DNA from: Kingdonia uniflora
Taxonomy: Eukaryota; Streptophyta; Magnoliopsida; Ranunculales; Circaeasteraceae
DNA: 64,000 bases
Assembly (NCBI GenBank): GCA_014058105.1
Contig: JACGCM010001948.1
Span: 5,640,434 to 5,704,433, forward strand
Reading direction: 5' to 3'
Shown here: positions 11,701 through 26,700 of the stretch, in pieces
How positions within the stretch are numbered: the first letter of the stretch is position 1
Layout: every line of letters starts with the position of its first letter
Notes under the pieces: model-generated
What the model saw: the letters and a program-made list of their open reading frames with translations, nothing else
Databases searched by the model: none
What the model was told of the DNA's origin: nothing
Position numbers and translations under genes: made by a program

Positions 11701-14700
11701 CACCTAAGAAAAATATCCACAATGTACTACCTAATATTGCCAAGATACACGAATACCACCTACTAAATACATAGGTAACAATGATATGGATACGAGTGTC
11801 GGTGTCCGACACAAGTACGGGGTGTCGAAAATGGCATAAAATAGAAAATATCTTGTAAATAGTGTTGGACACGTGAGTCCAGGTATCCCAGCGTCGGGCA
11901 TGTTTTTTTTTAAGTGAAGTGTGGTTGTACCAAGCTAAATACACAAGGCATACATATATTTCCGTTAAACAACTTGTTCCTAAGTTGGCCTACATAGGTA
12001 AACTTAGGTTTTACGATTATACTAGTAATTAATAGAAAAAGATGCATAAACATTAAGATGGTACTGATACATATATTTAAATAGATATTATACATAACAT
12101 GAAAACAATGTGGAAAGTGTAAAAAATAAAAAGTGTATACCAGTAATGCTTCGGCAAGAGCTTCCCCTACTGCAGTGTCGTTAAAACCGCCGCCAGTGAA
12201 AGATGTCGTAGAGAGCGAATGCAAAAAATGATTTACATCTCTGGTCCAATTACTATGTTGTACGGGGCAAACTGCATTAAGAGCAGAGGATAAAGATCAT
12301 CAATCTAAACAAACTAATGGAGAAAAACATTTTATTCGAGAATGAACATAGAATACTGGGAGCACCATAACTATCGAATTAAATTGTTGTATATCCCCAA
12401 AGTTGTATTTTATAAATAATTATTGTTAGAGAATGTGGTCATATCCACTCTACTTAAGGTGCAACGATGCATTCAGTCCGTGGAAAATAAATTGAATCTA
12501 AAAAAAATAGGGATTTCAAATTTAAAAGCCCACAAAATAATTAAAATGAAACACTCTAAGAATTTTTATTTCTCTCGAATCAAGTTGTGATTACAGAGAT
12601 TGGGCATAACGCTTAAATAACAATAAAAATTGTCCTAGTTCTACTTGGATGTGGTTTCTACAAACTAGTCCTTATTAAATCAAATTAGCAACTTTCTTAA
12701 AATTAAAACAATTAAATAAATAAAAAATAGATGATAGAAAGAGAGGAGAAAGACCGTAGAAAAGGCGAGCAACTTTCTCAAGATTAGTTTTGTATCATAC
12801 TAGTGCTCTTCGAAAGAGTTCCACCAATGAACACAACTTCATAGCTCCCAGGCATGCAAGAAGTATAAATTGTTATCTCTGAACAAGTGTTATAGGACAT
12901 GGTGACGATGGTGGGATATACTTAGAGGGTTTTGTAATAACCTCAACCATGGCAACACCTATCTAATTGTGTCAACTTGTTGAATTTAGGGTGACCCATT
13001 TCCCATGAGTCTAAATATCATAATATTGCTAGTATGTTTGTTTTAATGTAAGTTATAATTAGTGGTTAATATTTCTTAGGTCATTAGTTCAGTAAGATTA
13101 GGTAGAGGTGTTTTCTTGCGACTTTATCTCCAGATTTGCATGTGCTGGAGCTATTCTGAACACATGCAAAATGTTCTCTGGCATTTTATTCTTTCTTCTG
13201 GTTGGTAAGCACATGGAGAAAATGTAATTTCAAGAAAATCAAAAGAAGAGTCAAAGTTGGTGTTGATTTCATAAATGCTTAGGAACTTCATGGTGTTGGA
13301 TGTTACAGAACATAAAGATGATGCAGATCTAATTGTTTAATAGCCAACCTTGTCACATGGCATGACATAATTTCCTTTTTATGTGTATGTGGGTCTTGGG
13401 GGGATCTTTTGTATACATGTTGCCATTTAACTTATAATTTTTACGCACTAAATTGCATATGTATTTAAGAAAGTACATCCTTTAATAGCATCCAATTTAA
13501 GACAAGGAAAGTAAATCATACTGTTTAAAATTTCAGCCAAGCATAATTTAAGATAATGTATTCATAAGCATAAATCAAGAAGAACAAGAGAAATATACCA
13601 TTCCCTCCATAGGCATTAAAGAGAACCATTGAGAACTCACAATTCCCGGCGGAAACCTTCTGCCAAAAAAGAAGAATATGTTATAAGAGTTGACAAGAAA
13701 GCCCTCATCATTCCTAGCTCAATTAAATTTCCTATACTAGATGAAACCAATAGTTACTGGAAATTACAAGAAGTTTTCGTTGGGCAAATCATATGATAAA
13801 AAGAAGCAATAACAAGTCATTGCGACACCCAGTCTTGTAATCTATTTGATGTGGACATCATATCTTCCAAAAATCTCGAGAATGATCTTCTGCCAATTAA
13901 TTTCTTGTAGTATTTTTTTCCATTTAGTTTTAATATTTAAATCAAATCTATTTTGATTTAATAAAGGACTTCTAAACCAACTTATTTTCAATGGGATTTT
14001 ACAAAATTTGAGATTTATATTCCATGTAGAATTTGGGGATTATTTGAATTTGTAATTCTTGTTTTACTAAGATTTTTTAAGGAATTCGCAAAAGAATTAG
14101 GAAACCTTATTTAATCTCTATAAATTTGATTTTTAATAGGAAAACATCCATTATTAGTATATTTAATTGAGAAAATTAATAAAAATAAGTTTGATGAGCA
14201 ATTAATTTATTTTAACATCGGGGGCCATGTTTTATCTTGTGAATTGAAATTTCTCATAAAGAGTAAAACAAGAATTGCTAAATTAAATAGCCTCCTAAAT
14301 TTACTTTGACTAAAGTCTTTTATTAAATCATATTAAAAGTTTTTAAATAATAAAATTAAAAGGAAAACAAGAATAAGAAGGGGAATTAATGGGCAAGAGT
14401 CGATTTCAAGATTTCTAGACACTATGATGTCCATGTCATTATCTATCTCAACGTTAAAACTATTTTTTTCTAATTTTTAGAAATATTTCTAAAACAAAAG
14501 CATGAATAAGGTAGAGTTAATTTAAAACTGGGTAAGATAAGATTTTATCAGGTCAATGATGATTAAAAGAATCAAATGAGGCAGTCATTGAGAGGGACAA
14601 GAATAAATAATAAGTTTTTCTTCTTATTTAGAAAAATTAAGCAAAGTCATGAAATTGTGAAGTTCAACGCTCCAAGTTAATACTAGGCTTAATCGGGTAC

Positions 14701-17700
14701 GTCTCGAGATAACCTTCGTAAGAATTTTGAATTCATTACCTATAAGAACACCATCAAGAATATAACTAATCGAAACAAAAGCCCCATCGAATCTCGAAAT
14801 AACTTATCCATTTACTACTCTCAACCTCCTTGTCATGGCCTTTTATCACATAGATCGTGCACATTAGCGTAATTGGCATAAAGTTTTTTAGCTTTCCCTT
14901 CCCAAAAAGACTTGTATATAACAAAAATCGAAGTATGTCTCCAACCAATAAACACCATAATAAAACTCTTTTACAGTAGCCATAACATCTCCAACCAAAT
15001 TGCGCCAATATTTACATAAGCATTGTATTGTGTATTCCATCCGGCCACAAGACTTTCTCCCATCTCCATGCATTCAAAATTCTCTTCATCTATTTATCAT
15101 TTGAGCCAAACTACATGCGTAATGACCCAATTTTTTTCTTTATTATAAGTAAATATTAGCATCTATATTTTTTCTTTGATATCATGTATTGTGTTCCATA
15201 ATTTTATGTTGGAATTCTTAGTGTGGTCTTTGGACTTTACTGTTGATGCGATGCATTAGAGCGCCGTTGGTGTGGTTGTCGTCCGCAAATTTTGTCCGAA
15301 GTAGCTTTTTACTATAGTCCCTGATGTATACTGTTGGAACCCTTACTACGTTTGAGAAAGGTAGCATTTTAGTTAAAATTCTCATCTACACATCCAGAGA
15401 GAGGGAGATGGAAAGTCGTCAGGGGAGTTGCTATATTTGAGGGGGGGTTTGGTTTTGATAAGAAAAATAGAGAATTAATGCCTAAAAGGGAAGGGTTTTG
15501 GCCGTTATTGCCAAAGAGAGATATAGGAGGGATGTGAGTAATGGGGGTGTTGTAAGTGGTGGAGACATGGAAGAATCAGCAGCTTGCTTCACCACCATGT
15601 GAGCACTTCAATCCCATCTTGTTGTTTTCTCCAAATTCGAAATTATTATATACTACTTAGGTGTTGTGAAGAAGAAGATTTCAGGACTATGAATTACATA
15701 GTTCATGGTGGGCCATGGTATTTACATACTTGCTCCATCATTAATTGTTCCTGGGAATCACTTTAGAAACCCTTGTTGTTGAGAATAAAAGAAGGTAAGT
15801 CAGAGATGGAAGGGATAGACTTATTTACTCCAGAGGTTTGGGCTTGATAATTGCTCAAGGTATGAAGAGGAGATGCTTGCTTGATATTTAATGTAGAGCT
15901 GGTTCTTGTGAGTTCATTCTTAATAGAAGATGCTTGTGTTTTCAAGACTATAAAGGCACTTACTTAAATCTAGAGATGCTTACTTTGGTGTAGTTTCATA
16001 GACATGTTTGCTTCACCTATGTGCTTCAACATACTCATTATGGGTAACCTGATTCAGTATTTGTTTGAGAAATTTGGACTTTGGCCCAGTAGAAACTGAA
16101 AATTAGCGTTTGGACCCCAACTTCCCCACATATTCAATTTTGGACGCCAAAATGCCTTTGACAGCAAATGTTGTAAGGGAGTTAAAAAAAATTCATTGAT
16201 TTTCTGGGTTTTTATAAATAAAAAAAACTGGGTCAAAGTGGTTTGATTTGCTGTCAAAGGAATTTTGGGGTCCATAATTGAATATGTGGAGAAGTCGGTG
16301 TCCAAACGCTAATTTTCAGTTTCTACTAGGGGCCAAAGTCAAATTTTCTCTATTTTTTTTAGTGTGGAAGATGACTACAGTGGTACTTGATAAACTTAGT
16401 TGCTGATTGGTTTATGTTGAGTAAGAAATATGTGGTGTTTCCTTTGAAGTCCCAGAAAAGACATGCTTGCCTAATTCATTTATAAAGAGAAGGTGTTGCT
16501 TTGTGTTTTGTATCTGGGGTTTATTGCATCAAACCTCTTGCTCCTCGGGATCGTAGAATTGTTTCGTTCATTAAAGCTTGGATGTCCATCTGCTAGCAAG
16601 TGACGTTAATCGTGTTAACCCGACTAGGCGAGTTTTTCTTCCCTAAATATCTTAACTTTTATATTGATTTTTGAGTAGTATTCTTTTATAATTAGAAATA
16701 TAAATACATGTTAAAGCTTATGAATTAGGGTACTTGAACTGTTCCTTGACACGAGTAGTTAGGTTTAACAGTTAGTAAAGATATACAAACAACGTGGTTT
16801 AGCCACTATTAATTAGAAAATAGTTTAGAGATTATAGTTATCACTTTATAGAAATCACGACTTCGTTAGTTTAGTTTGCTAGACATGATAATGGGATTAG
16901 ACATTGTCTATTCGGGCTTGTCTACGTTGTCCTCGTGGCTTCGTCCTTGGATACTAATAACGTAGTAAGATCCTAATATATAGTTCCTTATTCTATGTCA
17001 AGTCACTTGGACGGTATAGTTTTTATAAGACATAGTCTTTGGTTTTGAGCTTGTCTACTTAGCATTATTATCTCGATTAGTCTTAGAATTATTCTAGGTG
17101 CACACTGTGTTCCTGTGGCTTTGTCCTTGAGCACTATCATTGTTTTGGTAGTTAATACGAGAACGTTGGGTTATGTTATCGAGTGTGGTTAATGTTTCAC
17201 AATTCTTTTGATGAGCAAGAAGCGAGGCCTGGATTGTTTGACTCTTGGTTGTGAACTTACAGTTTATCCTGATTATAAAGTCGATTGTTAGTATCGAGCA
17301 TCTGATATTTTTCTTTTTAGGCTATTGATTCATCGTATTAGGACACTTACTGTCCTAATAGTTCATCGAGCTTTTAAAGCTACTCCATTAAGTTTCTTTT
17401 TACTTCGCTGTTAATTTTAGGAAATCATTCTCGTTTGAGCGGTTCTCGTGGCTTTGTCATTGAGTGTTCGGTTGTAATTCGAAGTCTATACTATCACCAT
17501 TGATGTTGGAACCTAGTGGGATTCCTGTCCATCTGTCTTGGAGATTCCGAGTATAGAGTTATTAAGGAACTGAAGTTTGTTAACCTAGTAATAGGGGATT
17601 GTTTACTACTTGTCGGGAACATGTAGGCTATCCCATGTGCACTAGTCAATGTGAACTAGTCAGCGTTGACTGTTATTGTGCTTAAGTTAGCAATCGATGG

Positions 17701-20700
17701 TAATCATGTATGCGTTAGGAAATCTCAGAGACTCCTTAAGTTGACATCTCGAATAATGAGGTCAGATACATAAACCAACTCTAAATCGGCTAACCCCCGA
17801 TAGCTTACTAGGATTCCTAGCTCGGGTTAAAATAGTAGGTGAGTATGGGCCGGTTACTATCATACCTATGGTATTCATCCTGGAGTGTGGGATGGTATGA
17901 GACAGTTCTCCATTGGTACCCATCTTATCCTCCGCGAGGTTGAAATTCCTTGGAATAAAAATTAAGGACAACTAGGCTCCTTGGGTTAAAACACCCGGAC
18001 ACTCTGATCAAGTGAAATATCCTTAGCTTGGTCGAGCTTGACAAAAATCAAACCCCTTGTATCCAATTATGATCTTGTTAAATGTCAAAGTCATACGTTA
18101 ACGGTTGATCAACCAAATCATAGGGTGATTCTTCGTAACGCCTCTTATTAACTTTGAATGTAGGCTATAGTCTTAGTCTTCCATTGCATATGACGTTTTA
18201 GTTTAATATGTTTATTAAATTAGGCTTGTTGTACATCTCGTTTAGACAGTCATCATCATTAACACATCATTTTATCACCTGTAAAATTTTTCTCTCTATT
18301 AATACTATTATCATCTCGTTAGTTGGTATAATTGTTTAGCCATTGTGGGAAGTTAATGAGCCGTGGTTTGCTCATACTCGCAATAAAAACATTTCAAATC
18401 TAAAGATATAGTTGTTGCGATGGTGATCCTGTTGAAGAGCTTAAGCCGGAAGCTTAGTTTTCGGTTATTAGTTTGATCAGATTGGACGTACTAGAGAGCT
18501 CAGTTCTGGAGATTGTGGTCCCTTTCCTGTTGAGGCTTGCATGTTGAGGTTTGCAGTACTTTTGAGTATAGTTATCGTTATACTATTCATCCGCTGCCGT
18601 TTTATTCGTTATTACTCCGAATTGTGCACCAATTGATTATTGAGCCTAGCCTTTTATTGGCTTGGTTGTTTGTGGGAACCTGTAAGTTCTCAAATTTCAG
18701 TAATTGATTTGGTTTACTAATTATTGGAATTTGGGGCGTTACAACACGCTCTAAAACAATATTTACATAAATCCGCCTGTCGAACGAGAGTCTTCACTAA
18801 TGAGGTTTTTTATACCCCGAATAAAACTTTGTACTCCTTAATTCTATCGCAATCATGCACGAACTAGAAACTAATCTGTAACTTGGAAAAGCTATTAATA
18901 TGTTTTCTCCAATTAATGACCATGTGGTAGAACTAGGAATTGTTGTTTACTCCTTCAACCACTTCACTCTATTTATTTACTTCCATTTAATTTATTCTCA
19001 CATCTTCTATATCCCTCCTTTTCATAATAATTAGTATCTTCAACATGAGCTCAAGGGCGTTCAGAATGCATCACAAAATATAATGAGGCGATTCTTCAGA
19101 CAAAAAGAAATTCCACCAATCTTCAATTAAATGAACGAACTACCAACTACCATACTAAACCACTAGAGCTCAATTCTGAACAAAGAAGGTCTACGCGAAT
19201 TTGCCTCATGATCAAGTAATAATTAAATATTATATGATGAAATTTGAGGTAATACATCTTGAGAACCCTCTTGAAAGTATACCTCCTAAGTTTTATTTAC
19301 CATAACTCAGTGTCGATTTTCATATTTAACCAAGTAAACTTTATCCCACTTAGCGGCTAAATCAATAAGCCTGAGTGCATGAACAAAGCAATCGCACTCC
19401 CTCATGCTTCTAGTAATCCTAACTACAGTAAAACCTCTCTATAGTAATACCCCTATATAGTAATAACACTCCTCTATAGATATAGAATAGCGTCGTCGGT
19501 CCCAACTTCATACTAAAGAATATAGTAATAACTCCTCTAACTTCTTATTAAATATATTTTTTTCATAGCCATGTACGAAAATATGGACCATAGTTTTTTT
19601 ATAGTAATAAAAGAGTCAATTTATAGAGACCGCACTACAAAATTCTACATCTTAAAGTAATTACTTACAGTATATAGACTTCTAAAAAGGCTTTGGCCAC
19701 TTCCAAAAAAATAAAAATATCTTGTTGTCATTTAGGTAACAACGACACGGATACGGGTGTCGGTGTCCGACACAGGTACAAGGTGTCGGAAACGGTAAAA
19801 AATAGAAAAGCACTTTGTATATAGTGTTGGACATGTGTGTCCAAGTATCCGAGTGTCGGGGTGTCGGACATGTTTTATTTTCTTAAAGTGAAGTATCGTT
19901 GTTACCTAGGTTGTCATCTGTAAACGAAACCCCTATCTTCCCTAATTAAATATTATCTCTTTCAAAATTTTCTCTAATAATTAAGTGATTGGGATCATAT
20001 TTTATATACTACTAAGCCCTTTATAGTAATACTATGGGCAGCCCCTACAACATTACTATAGAGGGGTTTTCCTATACCATCTTTATTCTTATAAACAAAC
20101 CAAATTGTATTGAAGTCTTCCCCAATACACCATGAATCATCCAAAATGAATATAGTATCAGAAAGTAACTCCCAAAAATCAAACTCATCTTGCCTATCAA
20201 CTTAGTCCATACACCCCGAGCTGCCACCCAATTAAATTGAACATGCACATTCATATAATGAAACAGGATAAAATAAGCCCCTTGTCAACGGATCATCTTG
20301 TATCTTAATCATCTCCATATCCCAGAAAGCTAAAGTATCTCCGGAAGCCCCTTAACAAACCACCCACATTCTCTCAAAAACCAACTGAACAAACCTTTGA
20401 TCCATATGTCGAGGTTTCATTTCTAAAATAAATAGTATAGATGGCCTTAATTTATGTGAGGCTACCTTAGACCCTTAACCAAATAAGCCCCTTGTCGTTG
20501 TTACCTTAGACCATTTTTTACCAAAATGTTACTACAAGAGTATTTTACATTGTGCATATTGGCTTTATTTGTTTTCCCGTTGTAGTTGCATATGGTGTTG
20601 CTTCTAAAAATACCGCATCTACCAAGTTTTTCAAGGTTGAGATGAAGCTTCAAAAGGTTGAATCACATAAAAATGAAGAAGATACACAGACCTAATTTGT

Positions 20701-23700
20701 AACTTTCATTAATCATCTCGAGAAGGGATCAACTTGTTTCTAGAGTGATTACGCTAGTAGGTGTCTCTATAACCTGTGGATTGAGGATGGAAGCGAGGCT
20801 AGGATTGGAACTTGCTTCGAGGAAAAATTTAAGCTTCCGAAATATCAGCTTGTTCATAGAGGTTAGGATTAGCTCACGGCTGTCTCTATGATCTGTTGAT
20901 GCCGACATAGAAATAAGGTTTGAAGCTTGGATTGTCTTTAACAAGGATTTGAGCTTGCAAAATATGGCTTAGCAAGATTGGGAGAAAATCGGGGTACTTT
21001 CCCAAGATTAGGAACATTATAACTATTAGCAAGGCTATTTTATATTATTTTAGTCCCACCTTGGTTATTCGTAGAAGTAGTTTACTATTTCTCTTCTATA
21101 TATAGAGGGTATGATGTAACCTAAATAATTAATTCAATAATAATATTTCTCTCTAATCTATTTCTACATGGTGTTAGAGCGAGTTATCGTTCAACACCCT
21201 CACTGATCAAATTTGGCGGTAAGTTCGTTGGGAGGTAAAAAAAAAAATTAGGGTTGCGATTTTCGTTCATGTTGGTCTGATTCACACCGTCGCTCTCTTT
21301 CTCTCCTCTGTTTTGAAGAACGACGATTATAACAGTCTCTCTGGTAGCGTTGTTCTGATCATAACCTAAGCTTCCGCAAATTATTTTTTTTGGTTTTATG
21401 GATCCGGTCGCGAGATGAGATGGATGCTGATCTGAATCTCAGATCTATTTGGCTTATTTGATGTAATCGATCGCGATGGCTATCGGTGACGAGTCGAGTT
21501 CGAGTTCGATCGTTTTTTCGATTGGAACGAGTGAAGATGTCCAGTCCTTCAACTCTGTTCATGACAATCCAAATCTGAAGATTACCTCACAGCTATTAGA
21601 TGGCTTGAATTATGCTCGATGGGAACAGTCCGTGAAATTGTTTGTTGGTGGCCGTGGAAAGATAGGATTTCTTCTTGGCACAGAAAAAGAACTTGCAGAA
21701 TCAGATCCGAAGTATGCAAAGTGATTCTCGGATGATTCGATGGTGAGAACTTGGTTGATTAATTTTATGCAGTCGACGATCTCCGCTGGATACTTATTCA
21801 CAAACAATGCACATCTGATTTGGGAATCACTTCGTAAGGTATATTCTCAGCGAGAGAATAATGCTAGGATATTTTAACTTTCCAATGAGATTGAGAATTT
21901 TAAACAAGGTACTTAGACTTTCGGGATGTATTATGCGAGACTTTGATCGAGTTGGGAAGAATTATCTCAATATGATAGCTTCATCGAGTAGCCAGCTAGT
22001 GCACCAAGTGACAAGGTTCCTATTCCACCTACGACAGCAGGGATTTATGTAAAGATTGTGGAGAAGACTTGGGTGTTTCAGTTTCTTGCAGGGCTCAATC
22101 CCGACTTTGAGTATGCACGAGTTCATCTACTTGACAGGACTCCTTTCCCAACTCTTGAAGAGGCACACGCATATTGTCTCTCCGATCAGAGTCGTCGATC
22201 ACCTATGCCTCCTATCTCTGGGATCCCTTCAGAGACTTCTGTTATGGCTATTCGTTATGCTTATCCGGCACCACCATCAGTTCCTTCACAAACTTCACAT
22301 ACATCATTACCTAGCCTTTCTCCATTACCAACGGCTTCCGGCAACTCTCGCCCCTCGAGAAAGAAGTGTGATTATTGTGGTAAGTGGGGACATCTAAAGA
22401 CAGCTTGTCATGCTTTGCACGGTCGTCGTGCTGGTTATCAACCCCGCCCATCTCAGTCCTCAGCACACTTATCTGCCGACTCTAGTGTGCTAGATTCTTC
22501 GGCCTTTAGTGCTCTCTCTCAAGATGAAATCAGCAGGTTCCGACAACTTCTCTCTGTCTTCCACACCGGCAGCTTCTCATGCAGGTAACTTCGCATCTGC
22601 AAATAGTGTTTCTGCATCTCCAACTTCACCTTGGATTGTTGACTTGGGTGCAACCGATAATATGACTAGTATGTCTTCTCTTTTCCGATTTTATGCTTCT
22701 AGTTCATGGCGACGGATTGTTCATCTTGCTAATGGAACTGAGACTCCTATTGCAGGGAAGGGTTGTATCCCGATTATAGATTCCCTTTCTTTACCTGATG
22801 TCCTTCATGTCCCTCAGTTGGATACTAATCTTCTTTCTGTTAGTAAAATTACCATAAATAAAAACTGCAATATAACTTTCTTTCCTGATTATGTTATTTT
22901 TCAGGATCTGGTGTAACGGAAGATGATTGGCAATGGATGTGAAGAGGGTGGTCTTTATTTTCTGGATGGACATGTCTCTTCTATTTCTCCTCAAGCTCTC
23001 AAGTTAAAATCTATGTCTAGTAGTAAAAATATAAAGCGGGTGCTACGTTGGCATCACCGATTAAGGTCATATTTCCTTTGAGTATCTACGTTATTTATTT
23101 TCGTCTTTCTTTTCTAAAGTATCCATGTCTGACTTGTCTTGTGAGACGTGTGAACTAGCTAAACATCGTCGTATCACGTATCCGTTGAGTATTAATAAAA
23201 TTTCTTGTTTTGATATTGTGCATTCGGATATTTGGGGTCCTGCCCCAGTTACCTCTAGTTTAGAATTTCGTTATTTTGTGATGTTCATTAACAATTTTTT
23301 AAGGTGTACTTAGGTTAATTTGATGAAATCCAAAGATGAGGTCTCTTCTATTTTCCAGACATTCACCGTAATGGTTCGTACTCAGTTTGGGAAAACTATT
23401 AAAGTTTTTCGGTCTGATCAAGGTGGGGAATTTATGTCCCAAGGTCTTCGCAAATTCTGCAATGTCAATGGCAATGAGCATCAAACCTCTAATACGAAAA
23501 CTCCGCAGCAAAATAGTAAATCGGAAAGGAAAAATTGTCATATTCTTGATCTTGCTCGTGCTATGTCAATTGGCATGAATGTCCCCTCGCGTTTTTGGTC
23601 TGACGCTGTTCTTACGGCGGTGTTTCTTATCAACCGGTCTCCGTCTCGAGTTTTTGGTTTTCGCACCCCTTATTCAATTCTTTATTCTGATCGTTCTGTT

Positions 23701-26700
23701 TTTCATATTCCACCTCGTGTTTTTGGGTATGTATGTTTCATCCAAGTCACTGGGTCAGCCTCTAAACTAGATCCGCGTGCCTTGAAATGTGTATTCCAGG
23801 GTTACTCTCATGCTCAGAAGGGTTATAGGTGCTTCCATCCCTCATCCCGTCGTTATTTCACCTCTATGGACGTTACTTTCTTTGAACATGCTCCGTTCTT
23901 TACGGGCGGTTTTCTCTCTCAGAGGGAGTGTTTTCTAGTTCGTCCTGTTCCTTTAGAAGATTTATCTTCTCTTCCTTCAGATCCAATTCCGTTGAGTGTT
24001 CCGTGTGAGTCTGCAATCCCACCTTTAGTTTTACCTTCAGTTTCACGTCCTTTACAGGTTTATACTCAACGACATCCAGGACGTCAGCCTCCTACACCAG
24101 ACTGCCATGCATCCTCTGTAGCTCCAGGTCTGCAACCTGCCATAGATTCACCTTTATCAGGTATTGAGCCTTCTCCTACCGCTTCTATACCAGTTACTAC
24201 TGATGATGATTCACCTGTTTCTCATAGTAATGATGATAGACTGATTGCTATTCGGAAAGAGAAGCGTAATGCAGGGAAGCCTGATAGATATTCAGATGCA
24301 GCGGTTTATTCTATCGTTGATTATACTTCAAATCATCGTTTATCTCCTACTTATAGAGCTTTTCTAGCTTCTCTCTCTTTGGTTGATATACCACGTACAG
24401 TGGCAGATGCGTTAGCCAAACCTCATTGGAAGGCTGTGATGTTAAAAGAATTACATGCATTGGAGATCAATAATACCTGGTCATTGGTTACCCTCCCGCT
24501 TGGTCGTACATCAGTCGGATGCAAATGGGTATTTACGTTTAAAGAAAATATAGATGGAACGGTAAGCAGGTACAAGACTCGGTTAGTTGCCAAGGGGTAT
24601 GCACAGATACATGGTGTTGATTATCAGGAGACGTTTGCTCCTATGGCCAAAATGAATACTATTTGAGTCATCTTTTCTATTGCTGCATCGAAATCTTGTC
24701 CCCTTTTCCAGATGGATGTGAAGAATGCCTTTCTGAATGGAATATTGCAGGAAGAGGTCTATATGTCTCCACCTCCAGGTTTTCGTCCCGCTTCTGCTTC
24801 TAGCTTGGAATGTAAGCTAAAAAAGTCTATCTATGGGCTTAAGCAGTCTCCTCGTACTTGGGCTGATACATTTGGTACCGCTATGATTAACTTTGGTTAT
24901 GTTACGAGTAGTGTTGACCATACTTTGTCTCTTCGACATTCTGGTAGGAAGATTGTTGCATTGCTTGTCTATGTTGACGATATTATTATTACAAGAGATG
25001 ATATTCAGGGTATTAGTGACCTGAAATCTTACCTCTGTACCCGCTTTCAGGTGAAGAATCTCGGCCCCTTGCGTTATTTTCTTGGGATTGAAGTTGCACG
25101 TTCTAGTTTCGGTATTTTCATCTCTCAGAGAAAGTACATTCTTGATCTTCTCTCTGCTTCAGAACAGCTTGCGTGTCGTCCTGCTGATACACCTCTAAAA
25201 CTGAATCATCGCCTGACAGACTTTGAGGGGGAGTTATTTGGGGGCATTGGGAGGTACCAACAGCTTCTTGGGAAGCTCCTCTATCTTTCTCTTACCCGTC
25301 CTGATATTGCATATGCGGTTGGAGTTCTGAGTCAAGTTATGCACAAGCCGTGTCATCCCCATCTTCAGGCAGTTACGTGTTCTTCGGTATCTCAAGGAGT
25401 GTCCTGGTCGTGGCATTTTATTTTGAGATCATGGTCATTCTCGAGTCGAGGCTTGGATTGATGCTGACTGTGCAGGTTCATTATCTGATCGTCGCTTCAC
25501 TTCTGGGTATTGTACCACTATTGGTAGTAATTTGGTTACATGGCAAGTAAGAAACAAGATGTTGTTTCCAGGTCCAGTGCAAAAGCCGAGTATAGGGCCA
25601 TGGCTCAAGGTGTTTGTGAGTTAATATGGCTTAAGCATCTTCTACAAGAGCTTCGGATATCGGTCTCTCTTCCTATGACGCTCTATTGTGACAACAAATC
25701 TGCTATTAGCATTTTGACTAATCCGGTGCAACATAGCATATTGAAGTTGATCGGTACTTTCTGCACGAGAAGCTTATATTTGGACAGATTTAGACTCTCT
25801 ATATTTCTACTTCGCAACAGTTTGCAGATTTTCTCACGAAGGCCGTTAGTAGCAGATTATTATTAGATGTTTTGTCCAAGCTTGAGGGGGAGTATTAGCA
25901 AGGCTATTTTATGTTATTTTAGTCCCACATTGGTTATTCATAGAAGTAGTTTACTATCTCTCTCCTATATATAGAGGGTATGATGTAACCTAAATAATCA
26001 ATTCAATAATAATATTTTTCTCTCTAATCTATTTCTACAATAACTTCTTGTAGATATACGATTGTAGGGATGGGATAAGTAATGTGCAGTGTCGTGATTA
26101 TGGTAGAACTCCCAACATTGTCATCACCAGTCTCTTGTTTTTAAAGAGTTTTAAGGGCTGGTTCATGGAGAATTTTGTTCAGGCTCACGACAATTTATAA
26201 GCCATAGATACGCAGTGAATGGGTTATTTAATGAATATCAGACGAAATTCTGTTTGAGCTACCCTAATAAATCAAAGATATTAAAAAATTTAAGGTTGGG
26301 AAAAGCTACGATTAAGATATACAGAATATGTGAAGATTCCAATTCAAGTCTATACTCGAGGTGATCATACCCCTACAACATCTACGATTAACTGCCCGAT
26401 AGGAGATTGATTTATAAAACCATATTCTTCTTTAAACACAAGTCAATTTTGGGGATCGGACAAAGGAATCTCCTCATCTACTGCATTACAAAAAGTAAAA
26501 CAGTTATAAATCATCATTTTGAAACAAAAAATACCTGTCCTTTAGTCTCGACGGCACAGAAACACCTGTAGAAGTAACAGGTTAGCGCTAAAGTTAACAA
26601 GTGAAATATATTAATATGAATAATAAACATGATCTCTAAGAAGTTTAATACAGTCTTGATCGGTTGACTCTAGTTAAGTTCAGTAACAAACTAACAGCAA

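Larger units (their letters stand above)
21024..26039 (+). mobile_element. Copia-2: Ty1/copia element with 5 bp target duplication
   Basis: A complete-length 5.0 kb element with 145 and 147 bp LTRs, flanked by the exact direct repeat ATAAC (21019-21023 and 26040-26044). The LTRs start TATTAG and end CTACA. They differ by about six substitutions and a 2 bp indel, so it is younger than Copia-1. All domains are present but interrupted by stops and frameshifts. It lies in MED25 A intron 2, in the opposite orientation to the gene. Confidence 0.97.

Noticed and set aside
16054..16305. Minus-strand open frame of 83 codons
   Set aside because: It is produced by the inverted arms of the fold-back MITE.
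10664..17971. Similar minus-strand frames in both solo-LTR copies (10664-10921, 17762-17971)
   Set aside because: They reflect DNA homology of the two copies. Frames are broken differently and there is no start or motif in common.
8417..18743. The two 3 kb repeats as 5' and 3' LTRs of one 10 kb element
   Set aside because: Each copy has its own 5 bp flanking duplication, the outer flanks do not match each other, and no primer-binding site, polypurine tract or coding region lies between them.
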